This document shows, one piece after another, positions 15,460-25,028 of a stretch of 25,831 nucleotides of DNA (positions are counted from its first letter, which is position 1; every line of letters starts with the position of its first letter). The stretch is taken from assembly GCA_016744275.1 (NCBI GenBank), contig JADGEP010000005.1, positions 1 through 25,831 on the forward strand, written 5' to 3'. This DNA is from Candidatus Krumholzibacteriia bacterium (lineage in GTDB: Bacteria; Krumholzibacteriota; Krumholzibacteriia; LZORAL124-64-63). A program made the translations under genes and the position numbers. Below the pieces are notes generated by a model that did no database searches, was not told where the DNA came from, and saw only the letters and a program-made list of their open reading frames with translations.

Positions 15460-17885
15460 TTTAATCTCCCGGCTGAGAGCCTGATGGCAGTCAAACTCAC
15501 TACAGTTACAGAGCTTAGCGGCATCAGGATGGCAGCTACAACCGGTGTCACCTGGCCTGTGAGACACAAGGCGACGGCGCCAACATTGTACACGATGGCG
15601 ATGATCAGATTGTCTTTGACGACCCGCCGCAAGTGCTTGGCGGCAGCCAGGGAGCGGCGCAATGATGCGATGCCATCACCCAGAAAAAAGAAGTCCGCTT
15701 TGCCCGGCAAAACGGGCCGATCCACGGCCGGGGTGGCGGCGCAAAAGGCTACTTCAAAACTGGGAGAATCATTCAGTCCATCACCGACCATGAGTGTGTT
15801 CTCAAAATCAAGCTCTTGAACCCGTTTGGCCTTGGCTTCGGGGCTCAGATCTCCCTCACACCGGCCCGAGTCCAGCCCCAGGGCCACCGCGGCGGCATCG
15901 ACTTTGGCCTGGCCGTCGCCGCTCAGCAAATGGACCTCGTAGCCATCTTGCATCAGGCTGGCCACTTCAGTGGCGGCGTCAGCCTTGAATTCTTCCCGTA
16001 GCCGAAAGCCGGCAATCGCTTGGTCGTTTCGTGAAAGTACGGTTTGTCGGCTCCATTGATCGTTTGCCGGGCCATTGGGCAGGGCAAAATCCGGCTTGCC
16101 GAGTCGCCAGACGGCCTCGCCAAGGGTCAATTCCAGGCCGGCTCCGGGGATTTCATTCAGTTCTTCGCCTTCGGCGCTGCCTATGATGCTGTTGGTATCG
16201 GCCTGCCGGCGCATGGTGGCGGCGGCCAGGCACATGCTCACCGGGTGGTTGCTGCGGGCGGTCATGTGTCGCAGAACCATGGCCGCTTGTTCGTCCAGAT
16301 CGAGCACAGCGTCTTCGGATTCGGAGTCCAGCTCAAGCTGGCCCATGGTCAGGGTGCCCGTTTTGTCCAAAAGCACCTTGCGCACCGACAGTGCTTTTTC
16401 CATGAAGCTTTGCTTGCGGATAAAGACGCCGCTGCGGCGCAGGGCAAAATGAACCAGCTCTTCGGCCAGCGGTGTGGCCAGGCCCAGGGCGCAAGGGCAG
16501 GTCACCACCAGGATGGAAATCGTCACCTTCAGGGCCATGGTCAAGTCGCGTCCGGCCCACAATCCAAAACCCAGCAGAGCGGCGGCGAGGACAACCGCCA
16601 CGTACCACGAACTGATGGTGTGCCACCAGCGTGGGCGAAACTCATCGTCGCTGACGGTCGTTGATCGCAAGAGATCCTGCAGCCGGCTGTCGGTGAAGCT
16701 TTCAGTGGCCGTGACACTGAAGCCGTGGTTGCTGGCATTAAAAGCGCCGGCGGGAATGCTGTCGCCGGGTTGGAATGCGACTTGGTCCGATTCGCCAGTG
16801 ATCCAGTCGAGGCTCACCTCGGTGCCACGCCGCATCAGAATACCCGCCACCGGCAACAGGTCTCCCGGCGCGATCCATAGTTCATCACCCTGTTCAACCA
16901 CATCGGCGCTGACGGTTGTCAGATCGCCATCCAGCAATTTTTTGACGGTGATGTTTTCGGCGCCGGATGATTCCAAGAGCGTATTGCGATTGCGCTCGAG
17001 GATATGTTCCTGGGCCCACCGCCCCACCAGCATGAGGGCGATAAATATGGTGAGGCTGTCGAAATAGGCGTGGTCCGGGCCACCGGTGAGAAACCCGTAA
17101 GTTGAACCAGCGTAAGCTAGTACCATGCCCAGGCTGATGGGCACATCCAGGTGCAGAACGCCTCGGCGCAGGCCGGCCAGAGCGCCTCTGAGAAAGATGC
17201 CGCCACCGGCGAACAAGGATATCGTGGCCAGGCCCAGGCTGAGCCAACCGAAGAAGGAGAACAGCGCGCCTTCGCCCAGGCCAAAATAGATGCTGAGGCT
17301 GAACATCATCACGTTCATGGCCATGGCGATGGCGATGGCCATGCGCATCAACAAGTCGCGCGAGCCCTTGCGCCCGCTTTTGCGGCTGGGGCCCAGGCGG
17401 TAGCCGAATTTTTCAATCTCGCTGAGGAAGTCCTTCAGATCGCCGGCTGATTGGTCCCAGCTCAAATCCACTTTGCCGAGAGTCGGATTGATGCGCAATT
17501 GGACGCCGGCGTCGTGACGTTTGAACAACTCTTCAATGAGCCAGATACAGGCGGCGCAGTGAACACCCTGAATGTCGAGATCAAGATGCAGCGGGCCACT
17601 GTCGTCGTGTTCGGCAACCATCTGATCCAGCCAACCAAAACTGTCGGTGCGCAGAACCGAGGCGGGGGCGTGGGTGTCGGGGGTCAGGTCGTAAAAGCGG
17701 CAGAGATCCTCCTGGTGGATCATCTCATACACGCCTTTGCAACCGCGGCAACAGAAGGGGCCATCTTCGTGTTTCCAGAAACGACCAAGGGGGTTGCCGC
17801 AGTGAATGCAGTGGCCCTCGTCGGCAGCTTTGCGCCAGTCGGCTGACCATTCTTCAGGCCAGATGTCGTCCTTGGTCATGGTCAT
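15450..17885 (-). CDS. ccoI: Copper-transporting P1B-type ATPase CcoI (FixI)
   Basis: 811-residue copper ATPase that exports copper for CuB of the cbb3 oxidase. Order: an N-terminal zinc-ribbon-like segment of the FixI type (C26xxC29, C45/C46xxC49); an HMA domain with CAAC (110-113, GVHCAACIW); TM pairs; the actuator loop with TGES (DWITGESD); the metal-channel CPC (463-465); phosphorylation motif DKTGT (D507); the HP motif in SNHPVS; and GDGLND (701-706). All catalytic residues are present. ATG 17885 (or the ATG two codons later) is the only option because a TAG lies two codons upstream; the ribosome site is weak. First gene of the ccoI-S-NO-Q-P run and overlapping ccoS. Confidence 0.96.
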   Translation of the reverse strand: MTMTKDDIWPEEWSADWRKAADEGHCIHCGNPLGRFWKHEDGPFCCRGCKGVYEMIHQEDLCRFYDLTPDTHAPASVLRTDSFGWLDQMVAEHDDSGPLHLDLDIQGVHCAACIWLIEELFKRHDAGVQLRINPTLGKVDLSWDQSAGDLKDFLSEIEKFGYRLGPSRKSGRKGSRDLLMRMAIAIAMAMNVMMFSLSIYFGLGEGALFSFFGWLSLGLATISLFAGGGIFLRGALAGLRRGVLHLDVPISLGMVLAYAGSTYGFLTGGPDHAYFDSLTIFIALMLVGRWAQEHILERNRNTLLESSGAENITVKKLLDGDLTTVSADVVEQGDELWIAPGDLLPVAGILMRRGTEVSLDWITGESDQVAFQPGDSIPAGAFNASNHGFSVTATESFTDSRLQDLLRSTTVSDDEFRPRWWHTISSWYVAVVLAAALLGFGLWAGRDLTMALKVTISILVVTCPCALGLATPLAEELVHFALRRSGVFIRKQSFMEKALSVRKVLLDKTGTLTMGQLELDSESEDAVLDLDEQAAMVLRHMTARSNHPVSMCLAAATMRRQADTNSIIGSAEGEELNEIPGAGLELTLGEAVWRLGKPDFALPNGPANDQWSRQTVLSRNDQAIAGFRLREEFKADAATEVASLMQDGYEVHLLSGDGQAKVDAAAVALGLDSGRCEGDLSPEAKAKRVQELDFENTLMVGDGLNDSPSFEVAFCAATPAVDRPVLPGKADFFFLGDGIASLRRSLAAAKHLRRVVKDNLIIAIVYNVGAVALCLTGQVTPVVAAILMPLSSVTVVSLTAIRLSAGRLKWM

Positions 17886-18016
17886 CAGCTAGCTGCCAAT
17901 CCGCTGAAAGTTCCTTGTCGGGCAGTTGGGGAGAGCATCCTGAAAGATATTGGCCTGCAGGGGTCCAATCAAGAGTATTCGGAGGGGGTTTCATAGGCGT
18001 TTGGTGGGGAAACGCA

Positions 18017-18037
18017 GCCGGGAGATTACTTCCCGGC
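18017..18037 (-). terminator. Weak hairpin at the end of the gamma-glutamyltransferase gene
   Basis: A 7-bp perfect stem GCCGGGA / TCCCGGC (arms 18031-18037 and 18017-18023) with a 7-base loop containing the stop codon. On the minus strand no long T-tract follows, so termination would be weak. The remaining bases to ccoI (17886-18016) hold no clear promoter; a TTGATT...AATATC pair is a poor match. Confidence 0.35.
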
Positions 18038-19783
18038 CGGACGTCCTCCCTTGCGCGGATCGCTGGCGGCGGTGATGCGCCCATCCTGCACCAGAATGAC
18101 CTGCACCACACCCACGGCATTGTCATACCAGACCGTCTTGTGGCCCAGGGCGCGCAGTTGTTCGAGGGTCTCCACATCCTGCCACGAGGTTTCCACGCGG
18201 ACTTCGTCGGGTTGCCACTGGTGGTGCAGGCGTTGCCGGGCCACGGCTTGTCCGGCGTCGTCGCCAAAAACCAATCCGGACAAAAGCACCTGCAGGGTGC
18301 CGGTGATGATGCGCGGGCCGCCCGAAGCGCCGGCGATGGCCACGGCCTGGCCGTCTTTTAAGATGATGGTCGGGATCATCGACGACAGCGGCCGTTTGCC
18401 GGGAGCGGGCCGGTTGCGGTCCGACTGCACCAGGCCGTAGGCGTTGGCGGAGTCGGAGGTGGTGAAGTCGTCCATCTGGTCGTTGAGCATGAAACCAAAG
18501 CCGGGCACTTCGGCGCACGAACCCCAATACAGGTTGATGGTCTCGGTGCAGCCGACGGCCATGCCATTGGCGTCGATCACCGAAACGTGGCTGGTGCCGC
18601 TGTCGCCGGGCAATTGCGGTGCCGTGCCGTACTGCTCATTGGGCAAGGTCGTGGCGGGATCAAAAGTCGCCGCCAGAGAGTCGAGATACGCCGGCGAGGT
18701 CAGCCGCGCCAAGGGCACCGGGGTGAAGGTGTCGTCGGCCAACCAGCGGGCGCGGTCGGCAAAGGCATGCTTGAACGATTCGATCAACTTGTGGCGCCAT
18801 TGAACCGAGTTCTGATCGGCCCCGACATCCAGCCCGCCCAGGCGTTCCATCAGGCCAAAAACCTGTTGGGTGACCACGCCGCCACTCGAAGGCGGGGGCA
18901 TGGACAGAACGCGCCAGGGGCCGGCGTCGCTGGCCAGGGCGTCGCGGTCGCGCACCGTGAATGAACTGAGATCGGCTTTGGTCATGGGGCCGTCATCGCG
19001 GTTCATGGCGGCCAGGATGGCGTCGGCGATGGGGCCGCTGTAGAAGGCTTCGGCACCGTCGCGGGCGATCAATTCCAGGGCCCGGGCGTGAGGTTCGTTG
19101 ACGACCAGATCACCGACGATGATCTCGCCTTCTCGTGCAAAGCGCGCGTAGCCTTCACCCATGCTGTCGCGCAGCTCCGGATGCTCGTTCCAGACGCGGG
19201 TGAGTTTGCCCGAGGCGCTGACGTGGGCGGTGTCGGCGGCAAAGCCCTCGCGGGCTGCGGCAATGGCCGGCGCCAAAACCGTCGCGCGGTCCAGTGAGCC
19301 ATAGGTCTCCAGGGCATAGAGCAATCCGGCCACGGTGCCGGGCACGCCACTGGCCCGGGCGCCGAGCCGACTGTTGGTCGTGGGTTTGTCGAGGTAATAG
19401 TCCGGGCCGACGGCGGCCGGACAGGTTTCACGGTAGTCCAGGGCAACGGTCCGCCCGTTGGGCACCGCAACCGAAGGCGGCAGGTTGATGAGCATGAAGC
19501 CGCCACCGCCAATGCCGCAACTGAACGGGCGCACCACCGACAGACAGAACGAGGCGGCCACCGCGGCATCCACCGCATTGCCGCCGGCGGCTAGCATCTG
19601 GGCGCCAGCCTCAGAGGCCAACGGGTGATCTGCGACCACCGCCGCCTCGGCAAACGTGGCGGCGTACCCAGGGTCGTATTGCGGCGGCGCCAGTGGATAC
19701 GGCGAATGCGCGCAGCCCCCAACCCAAACCAGAACGATCAACAACAACGGGGCGATGATTCCGGTCAGCTTTGTTCTGTTCAA
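18026..19783 (-). CDS. ggt: Gamma-glutamyltransferase, lipoprotein form
   Basis: Cleaves gamma-glutamyl bonds such as in glutathione, on the outer side of the cell membrane. 585 residues, normal family length. The N-terminus has a lipoprotein signal with lipobox WVGGC, so the enzyme is probably membrane-tethered. Large-subunit features: ASEAGAQMLAAGGNAVDAAVA, CGIGGGGFML, DYRETCPAA and ASGVPGTVAGL. The autoprocessing nucleophile is T397 (GTSHVSVID, equivalent to TTHYSVVD), followed by GFMLNDQMDDF, RPLSSMIPTI and GASGGPRIIT. The start is TTG 19783, overlapping the upstream gene's stop (TTGA), so it is translated by coupling to the Asp-box protein. Pairing with that exo-protein suggests extracellular peptide use. 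Confidence 0.95.
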   Translation of the reverse strand: MNRTKLTGIIAPLLLIVLVWVGGCAHSPYPLAPPQYDPGYAATFAEAAVVADHPLASEAGAQMLAAGGNAVDAAVAASFCLSVVRPFSCGIGGGGFMLINLPPSVAVPNGRTVALDYRETCPAAVGPDYYLDKPTTNSRLGARASGVPGTVAGLLYALETYGSLDRATVLAPAIAAAREGFAADTAHVSASGKLTRVWNEHPELRDSMGEGYARFAREGEIIVGDLVVNEPHARALELIARDGAEAFYSGPIADAILAAMNRDDGPMTKADLSSFTVRDRDALASDAGPWRVLSMPPPSSGGVVTQQVFGLMERLGGLDVGADQNSVQWRHKLIESFKHAFADRARWLADDTFTPVPLARLTSPAYLDSLAATFDPATTLPNEQYGTAPQLPGDSGTSHVSVIDANGMAVGCTETINLYWGSCAEVPGFGFMLNDQMDDFTTSDSANAYGLVQSDRNRPAPGKRPLSSMIPTIILKDGQAVAIAGASGGPRIITGTLQVLLSGLVFGDDAGQAVARQRLHHQWQPDEVRVETSWQDVETLEQLRALGHKTVWYDNAVGVVQVILVQDGRITAASDPRKGGRPAGK

Positions 19784-22700
19784 CGCACTTCCCGTCCTCG
19801 TGTCCAGGGGACTCCCGCCAGATCCAGCAACAATTCCAGGGCCGGCAATTCTTCGTTCACGATGAGCGCCAGGTCTCGCCGGATGCTGGTCATCTGGGCA
19901 GCCGCCAATTCGAATTGTTCGCGGTGCATGGCCGTGGGGCCATAACTGGAACGATGGGCACCACTGGTGACCACGCCCAGGCGGTAGGCGACCGAAACGG
20001 GCTCGGCGTCGTTGTACCGCGAGCGGCGCCGGTTGCCTTGCATTTGTTCGGTCAATTCATCCACCCGCTTTTTCAAATCCACGGTGGTGGCGTAGAGGGA
20101 AGGGTCGCCGTCGGTTGATCTTTGCAACGCGGCCTTGATCCGTTTCAGGCGGATCCGGTTGTCTTTCAAAGAGGCGTTCACGTCACTGACTTGATCGGAA
20201 AAGGCCGCCAATTCGAGGTGGAAGCTTTCCAGGGCCGCCGGGGCCAGGCTCTTGGGCCCGCGCGGGTGCAACCGCTCGACCTCGACGGTGACCGGGCCAG
20301 CCAGGGCCGTGGTCACCCCGTCGACTCTCTGGGACAACATTGCAGAGTAGGTGCCCGGCGCAGCCATCGGCCCGCCGCTGTTGGTGTCGAGCTTGCCGTC
20401 GGTTTCCGAGCGCAGGTCGGCGTGGCGCAGGTCCCAGGCGATGCGGTGCAAGCCGGGGCTCGCCGGCGCCTTCAGTTGGCGCACCACGTTGCCATCGCCG
20501 TTGCGCACCGTCAGTAAAACGGCGGCCGGATCTTCCAATTCTTCACGGCGCAATTCGTCCCAGCCGGGGTAGGGCGTGTCTTCGCCCTCGGCGGCCAGTT
20601 CCTTTTCCCGGGTTTGGCGGGCGCTCAGGGCCGTCTGCACCGAGTCGCGCAGGAAGTAGGTGAAGACCGCGCCAAAGGGCGGGTTGGGCGCTGTGAAAAA
20701 GGCCGCGCCCTGGGCCGCTTTTTCGCTGCCACCCAGCACCTGGCGGGGCAAGTACCACCAGGCCTTGCGGGGCGCAAAGAGTTGGGCCGGTTCTGCCAAA
20801 GATTCTTCGCTGATCTCGCGCAGGGGCGAGTAGTCATCCAGCACATAAAAACCGCGGCCAAAGGTGGCGCCCACCAGGTCGTTTTCCCGTTCTTGGATCA
20901 CCAGATCACGGAAGGGAATGTTGGGCACTCCGCCCTGCAACTTCAGCCAGTTCTGGCCGGCATCCAAGGTCACAAATATTCCGAATTCCGTGCCGGCGAA
21001 CATCAATTCCTTTTTCACCGTGTCCTGCACCAGGCGCCACACGATATGCCGTTCGGGCAGGTTGCTGCTGATGGATTTCCAGGACTTGCCCGCGTTGGTG
21101 CTCTTGTAGATCAGCGGCCGAAAATCGCCCGCCTTGTGCAGGTCGATCACCGCGTAAACCGTGCTGCGGTCGAAGCGATCGGCGGTCAGGTCGTTCACAT
21201 AAAAATGTTCCGGTAAACCCGAAGGCCGGCCTGCTTCGCGCCAGGTGGCGCCGCCGTCTTCACTGACCTGGATCAGGCCGTCATCGGTACCGGCGTAGAG
21301 CAGGTTTTCATCCAAAGGTGATTCTTCCAAATTGGTGATCGTGCCATACATCGACATGGCCAATAAATCCCAGGGCGCGTCGATGCTCCACACGCGGCCC
21401 ATCACTGGGTTCAAGAGGCGGTCTTCATCGCGAGTCAGGTCGCCTGAAATCACGGTCCAACTGTCGCCGCGGTCATCACTGCGCCAGACTTGTTCGCTGG
21501 CCACATACAACCGAGCCGGATCATGGTGGCTGATCAGGATCGGTCCATCCCAGTTCCAACGGCCTTCAGGTTGCCCTTCAAGGGGCTCGGGCCGGATGGG
21601 GAAACCTTCTCCGGTGACCCGGTCAACGCGCCAGAAATGACTCTGCTGCCAACTGGAATAGATGATGTCCGGATTGGTCGGATCAATGGCCGGTTGGTGC
21701 CCGTCGCCAAACAGGGTCACGTTCCAATCGGCGTTGCGCAGGCCGTGGATATGATCGGTGCGCACCGGGCCATACTGGGTGTTGTTGTCCTGGGTGCCAC
21801 CGATGATGTGGTAAAAGGGCTCGTCGTAGTCGACGGCCACTTTGTAGAACTGGGTGAGCGGCAGGTTGGCGGCGTATTTCCAGTTTTTGCCACGGTCCCA
21901 CGATTCATAGATGCCGCCATCGCATCCGGCCAGCAGGTAGTCGGGGTCGGTGGGACTGAAGGCCAGAGCGTGGTTGTCGACGTGCTTGTGCTCTTCGCCG
22001 ACGGGCTGAAAAGTGAGGCCGCCGTCGTCGGTGAACGACATCCGCACTTCCATGTAGTACACCAGGTCAAAGGTGTGGGGGCTGGCGAAAATCTCCGTGT
22101 AATAGTGGGGACCGGTGCCGCCGGCGATCTTATTGCTGCGCTTCTCCCAGCTTTCGCCGCCGTCGGTTGAGCGGTAGAACCCACCGGTGCGCGCGCCCAA
22201 TTCGATGGCCGCGTACATCACGCCCGCTTTTTGGGGTGAAAGGGCCAGGCCGATCTTGCCCATGTCTTCGGTCGGCAATCCGGTTTTCAGCTCACGCCAG
22301 GTGCGCCCGCCATCGGTCGATTTGTGAATGCCCGATTCGGGGCCGCCGTCCATCAAGACCGCCACGTCGCGGAAGCGTTGCCAGGTGGTGGCGTAGAGAA
22401 TGCTGCTGTCGAAAGGATCGATCACCACTTCACCCACACCGGTGAATTCCCCGCCACCGAGGACTTTTTCCCAGGTGATGCCGCCGTCGACCGACATGAA
22501 CAGCCCGCGTTCGCCGCCGCCAGACCACAATGGTCCCTGCGCCGCCACGTAGACCACATTCGGATCTTCGGGATGCAAGAGGATACGCCCGATGTGCTCG
22601 CTCTTCGTCAACCCCATGTTCTGCCAGGTCTGCCCGCCATCACGGCTGCGGTACACGCCGTCGCCATAGCCCACATGCCGCCCACTCACGTTTTCGCCGC

Positions 22701-23058
22701 TGCCAACCCAGATGGTGTCCGGGTGGCGCGGGTCAATGGTCAGGCAGCCCACTGAATAGCTGGTTTGGTCGGTGAAAATATCCTGCCAGGTGGTGCCGCT
22801 GTTGACGGTCTTCCACACGCCGCCGCTGCCGGCCGCCACATACCAGGTGCCCTGATCAGTGGGGTCGACGGCGATGTCCGCGATGCGTCCGGACATCAAA
22901 GCAGGGCCCAGGCTACGCAATTTCAGGCCTGCCAGAGTCTCTGCGTTGAGGGCGGATTTTTCTTCATCGGCCGCGGCCATAGCCACCGCAGAACCCAGGA
23001 AGAGTGCCATCGTGGCCACGAGGATTATCAGGGCGGTGGGGCGGCGAAAATTCAACAA
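19780..23058 (-). CDS. Secreted Asp-box (BNR/VPS10-like) beta-propeller protein
   Basis: About 1092 residues with a signal peptide (LNFRRPTALIIL..., cleavage near AMA-AADEE). At least eleven Asp-box-like units of the form S-x-D-x-G-x-T/S-W occur between about residues 75 and 700, for example STDGGRTW, STDGGESW, SRDGGQTW and SEDGGATW. They are consistent with one or two beta-propellers of the sortilin/VPS10 or YCF48-like type. The C-terminal 300 residues hold a beta-sandwich-like segment (PASPGLHRIAWDLRH) and a helical end. Such proteins are often annotated as glycosyl hydrolases, but no catalytic residues can be claimed here. TTG 23058 is chosen because AAAGGAG lies 7 bases ahead; a GTG at 23091 would precede that ribosome site. 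Coupled to ggt. Confidence 0.9.
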   Translation of the reverse strand: MLNFRRPTALIILVATMALFLGSAVAMAAADEEKSALNAETLAGLKLRSLGPALMSGRIADIAVDPTDQGTWYVAAGSGGVWKTVNSGTTWQDIFTDQTSYSVGCLTIDPRHPDTIWVGSGENVSGRHVGYGDGVYRSRDGGQTWQNMGLTKSEHIGRILLHPEDPNVVYVAAQGPLWSGGGERGLFMSVDGGITWEKVLGGGEFTGVGEVVIDPFDSSILYATTWQRFRDVAVLMDGGPESGIHKSTDGGRTWRELKTGLPTEDMGKIGLALSPQKAGVMYAAIELGARTGGFYRSTDGGESWEKRSNKIAGGTGPHYYTEIFASPHTFDLVYYMEVRMSFTDDGGLTFQPVGEEHKHVDNHALAFSPTDPDYLLAGCDGGIYESWDRGKNWKYAANLPLTQFYKVAVDYDEPFYHIIGGTQDNNTQYGPVRTDHIHGLRNADWNVTLFGDGHQPAIDPTNPDIIYSSWQQSHFWRVDRVTGEGFPIRPEPLEGQPEGRWNWDGPILISHHDPARLYVASEQVWRSDDRGDSWTVISGDLTRDEDRLLNPVMGRVWSIDAPWDLLAMSMYGTITNLEESPLDENLLYAGTDDGLIQVSEDGGATWREAGRPSGLPEHFYVNDLTADRFDRSTVYAVIDLHKAGDFRPLIYKSTNAGKSWKSISSNLPERHIVWRLVQDTVKKELMFAGTEFGIFVTLDAGQNWLKLQGGVPNIPFRDLVIQERENDLVGATFGRGFYVLDDYSPLREISEESLAEPAQLFAPRKAWWYLPRQVLGGSEKAAQGAAFFTAPNPPFGAVFTYFLRDSVQTALSARQTREKELAAEGEDTPYPGWDELRREELEDPAAVLLTVRNGDGNVVRQLKAPASPGLHRIAWDLRHADLRSETDGKLDTNSGGPMAAPGTYSAMLSQRVDGVTTALAGPVTVEVERLHPRGPKSLAPAALESFHLELAAFSDQVSDVNASLKDNRIRLKRIKAALQRSTDGDPSLYATTVDLKKRVDELTEQMQGNRRRSRYNDAEPVSVAYRLGVVTSGAHRSSYGPTAMHREQFELAAAQMTSIRRDLALIVNEELPALELLLDLAGVPWTRGREVR

Positions 23059-23147
23059 GGCGAGTCTCCTTTGACGATTGGCCGGACGCACTGGTGGCCC
23101 GGCTGAGACAGACTACCACGCCAAGGCCCAGGTCCGCCTCAGGAAAC

Positions 23148-23178
23148 AAAAAAAGGCCCCGAACCGAAGTCCAGGGCC
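23148..23178 (-). terminator. Terminator after the sorting-domain protein gene
   Basis: On the minus strand a 10-bp stem (23169-23178 with 23155-23164, two G-T pairs) with a TTCG tetraloop is followed by seven Ts. It lies 24 bases after the stop at 23202 and about 90 bases ahead of the Asp-box gene start, so that gene probably has its own promoter. Confidence 0.93.
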
Positions 23179-23201
23179 GCTGTCAAAATCAGGGGGTTGC
23201 G

Positions 23202-24878
23202 CTATTCCACTAAAGTCATCTTCCCGCCCAGGGTGTGATCAGGAGTGGCCAGGCGGTACAGATAGATGCCCGAGGCCACCATGCGGCCGCTTTCGTCCTG
23301 GCCGTTCCACAAAATGGCGTGGGGACCGGAGGTGAGGCTTTCGGAGACCAGCGTGCGCACCAACCGCCCGGCGGTATCGTAGACCGACAGATTTACGGCA
23401 CCGGCTTGCGCCAGAGAGAAGCTGATGGTCGTCGCCGGATTGAAAGGGTTCGGGTAATTCTGGTTCAGGTTCAGGCCGCGCGGCAAATTGTCGCCAACGG
23501 CGCTGACATCACTGACGGGTTCGCCGACAGACACCAGCAGCGGCAAATAGGCGCCGGAGATTTCCGCCGTGGCGGCCGTATTGTCTTCGCCAAAACCGAT
23601 GGTGAAAGTGCGAGACGTGCCCGAGATGCGCGGGAAGAGCGAGTTGGGCGAGTTGCTCAGAACCCGTCCAAATCCGAAAACAGTCATGTTGGGCCCCGGC
23701 GCACCGCTCAGACCCATACTGTGATACTGGTCGAGAGATGCATCGCCCATGTCGTCGCTCAGGTACAAGTACCGAGAGGCGGCCGTGTCGTGAAAATAGA
23801 GCCACTGCGGGTCGGCCAGGGCCATTTCCCATTTGTCATTGTTGTCGTAGGCGCTGGAAACAGTGCCGTCCGAGCGCACCACCATGTCGCCGGGATCAAG
23901 CAGACCGCCGGGCGTGCCTTCGTACAAAAACCAATAGTTGCCGCCATTGCTGCTGCCGACCTGGTCGACGGTCATCCGTGCAAAGGCCTGATAAAACTCC
24001 CAATGAACGATCCACTCGTTGGCGCCGTCATTGGTGACCGAACGCACCGTCACTTTTAAGGGGCCATGATTGACCAGGGTGCTGGACGCGTTGTCGAAAC
24101 CGGGATGAAAGAAACTGTCGCTGGACTGGCCTTCCACAAAAACCAAATTGGGCATGCCGCGGTACTCGCCGCCGGAGCGACTGCCGGAGATGTCGTGAAA
24201 ACTGATCCAATCCTGGCCGTCGTTGTCGATGAGGCTGGCCAGACCAGCGCCATCTTTCTGATAGTAATAGTCAGCGCGCGGAGTGTTCACCAGATATGTC
24301 ATCTGGTTCTCGTACACCAGGCTGTCGACAGTCGTGGGCACGGCCACCGCGGGGGCAGGCGGGCAATCGCCACAAGCGCCAACCACATCAAAGAGCACCC
24401 GGTAGTGGCGGGTGCTCATTGCTGGGGTCGTATCGTTCATGACAAAGACCAGATTGCCCACGATGTTGGTCGCGGCATCAAAATCGGCGGCGGCATCAAA
24501 CTGGAACCGCACACTGGGGTTCAGAACAATGCCGGCGGTGTCAACCTCGACGACCTGCAGGGTCGCCGGGTCCAGGGTGCCGGCCAAGCCGAAGAGATAT
24601 GATGTCAGGTCCAGGGGGGCATCCACGGGCATGTCCACTCGGACAGCAGCGCCGGTTTCGGCGGTCACCGCGTAGTGATACTGCTGGGCGGCTCGGGCAT
24701 TGAGTGGCCCCATCATCACCAAAACCAGGACCAATGCTCCGAGAAAAAGCAGGACCCATACCCGGGGCGACCAGGTCGTGCGGCCATTGCGCAGGGCCTT
24801 GGTTTTTTGGAAATAGTCGGCGGTGTGCAGTCCAGCGGGCAGGCTCTGATGGGTTTGTAAGTTGTGGCGGTTTGACAT
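23202..24878 (-). CDS. Secreted protein with C-terminal FlgD-like/type A sorting domain
   Basis: 558 residues of unknown activity. A long basic N-region (about 40 residues) leads to a hydrophobic export segment (WVLLFLGALVLVLVMMG, cleavage near ARA-AQ). The middle is beta-rich, with WISFHDISGS, EWIVHWEFYQAF, NYWFLYEGTPGG and WLYFHDTAASRYLYL, reminiscent of a carbohydrate-binding or lectin-like fold, plus a CGDC pair. The last 85 residues are a FlgD Ig-like / type A sorting domain: NQNYPNPFNPATTI, SVYDTAGRLVRTLV, WNGQDESGRMVASGIYLYRL, ending KMTLVE. In FCB bacteria such domains direct proteins to the cell surface. ATG 24878 is chosen because of AAGAGG upstream; earlier codons lack one. Confidence 0.87.
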   Translation of the reverse strand: MSNRHNLQTHQSLPAGLHTADYFQKTKALRNGRTTWSPRVWVLLFLGALVLVLVMMGPLNARAAQQYHYAVTAETGAAVRVDMPVDAPLDLTSYLFGLAGTLDPATLQVVEVDTAGIVLNPSVRFQFDAAADFDAATNIVGNLVFVMNDTTPAMSTRHYRVLFDVVGACGDCPPAPAVAVPTTVDSLVYENQMTYLVNTPRADYYYQKDGAGLASLIDNDGQDWISFHDISGSRSGGEYRGMPNLVFVEGQSSDSFFHPGFDNASSTLVNHGPLKVTVRSVTNDGANEWIVHWEFYQAFARMTVDQVGSSNGGNYWFLYEGTPGGLLDPGDMVVRSDGTVSSAYDNNDKWEMALADPQWLYFHDTAASRYLYLSDDMGDASLDQYHSMGLSGAPGPNMTVFGFGRVLSNSPNSLFPRISGTSRTFTIGFGEDNTAATAEISGAYLPLLVSVGEPVSDVSAVGDNLPRGLNLNQNYPNPFNPATTISFSLAQAGAVNLSVYDTAGRLVRTLVSESLTSGPHAILWNGQDESGRMVASGIYLYRLATPDHTLGGKMTLVE

Positions 24879-25028
24879 GGGGAACCTCTTGCGTTGCGGG
24901 CGAAATCCGGGACCGACGATCTGGACTCGGGTACTTCGCTCCTCCAATGGGAACCATGTTACCATAAATCATAGTCGTCAGAAAAGCACAAAAGGTAAAA
25001 AATAGCAGATAAAAGTGAAAACCAGCGA

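Noticed and set aside
15460..15567. N-terminal extension of CcoS containing several cysteines
   Set aside because: It lies completely inside ccoI; the ATG at 15459 with a GGGAGA site gives the family-typical N-terminus.
17940..17975. FNR-like (TTGAT) half site and GG-N10-GC pair ahead of ccoI
   Set aside because: The second FNR half (ATCAA) is missing, and the GG/GC pair lacks the TGGCAC and TTGC context of a sigma-54 promoter.
17854..17994. 46-codon frame (MKPPPNTLDW...) upstream of and overlapping the ccoI start
   Set aside because: Third codon positions are not GC-biased as in neighbouring genes, there is no ribosome site, and no recognisable features; a leader peptide cannot be supported.
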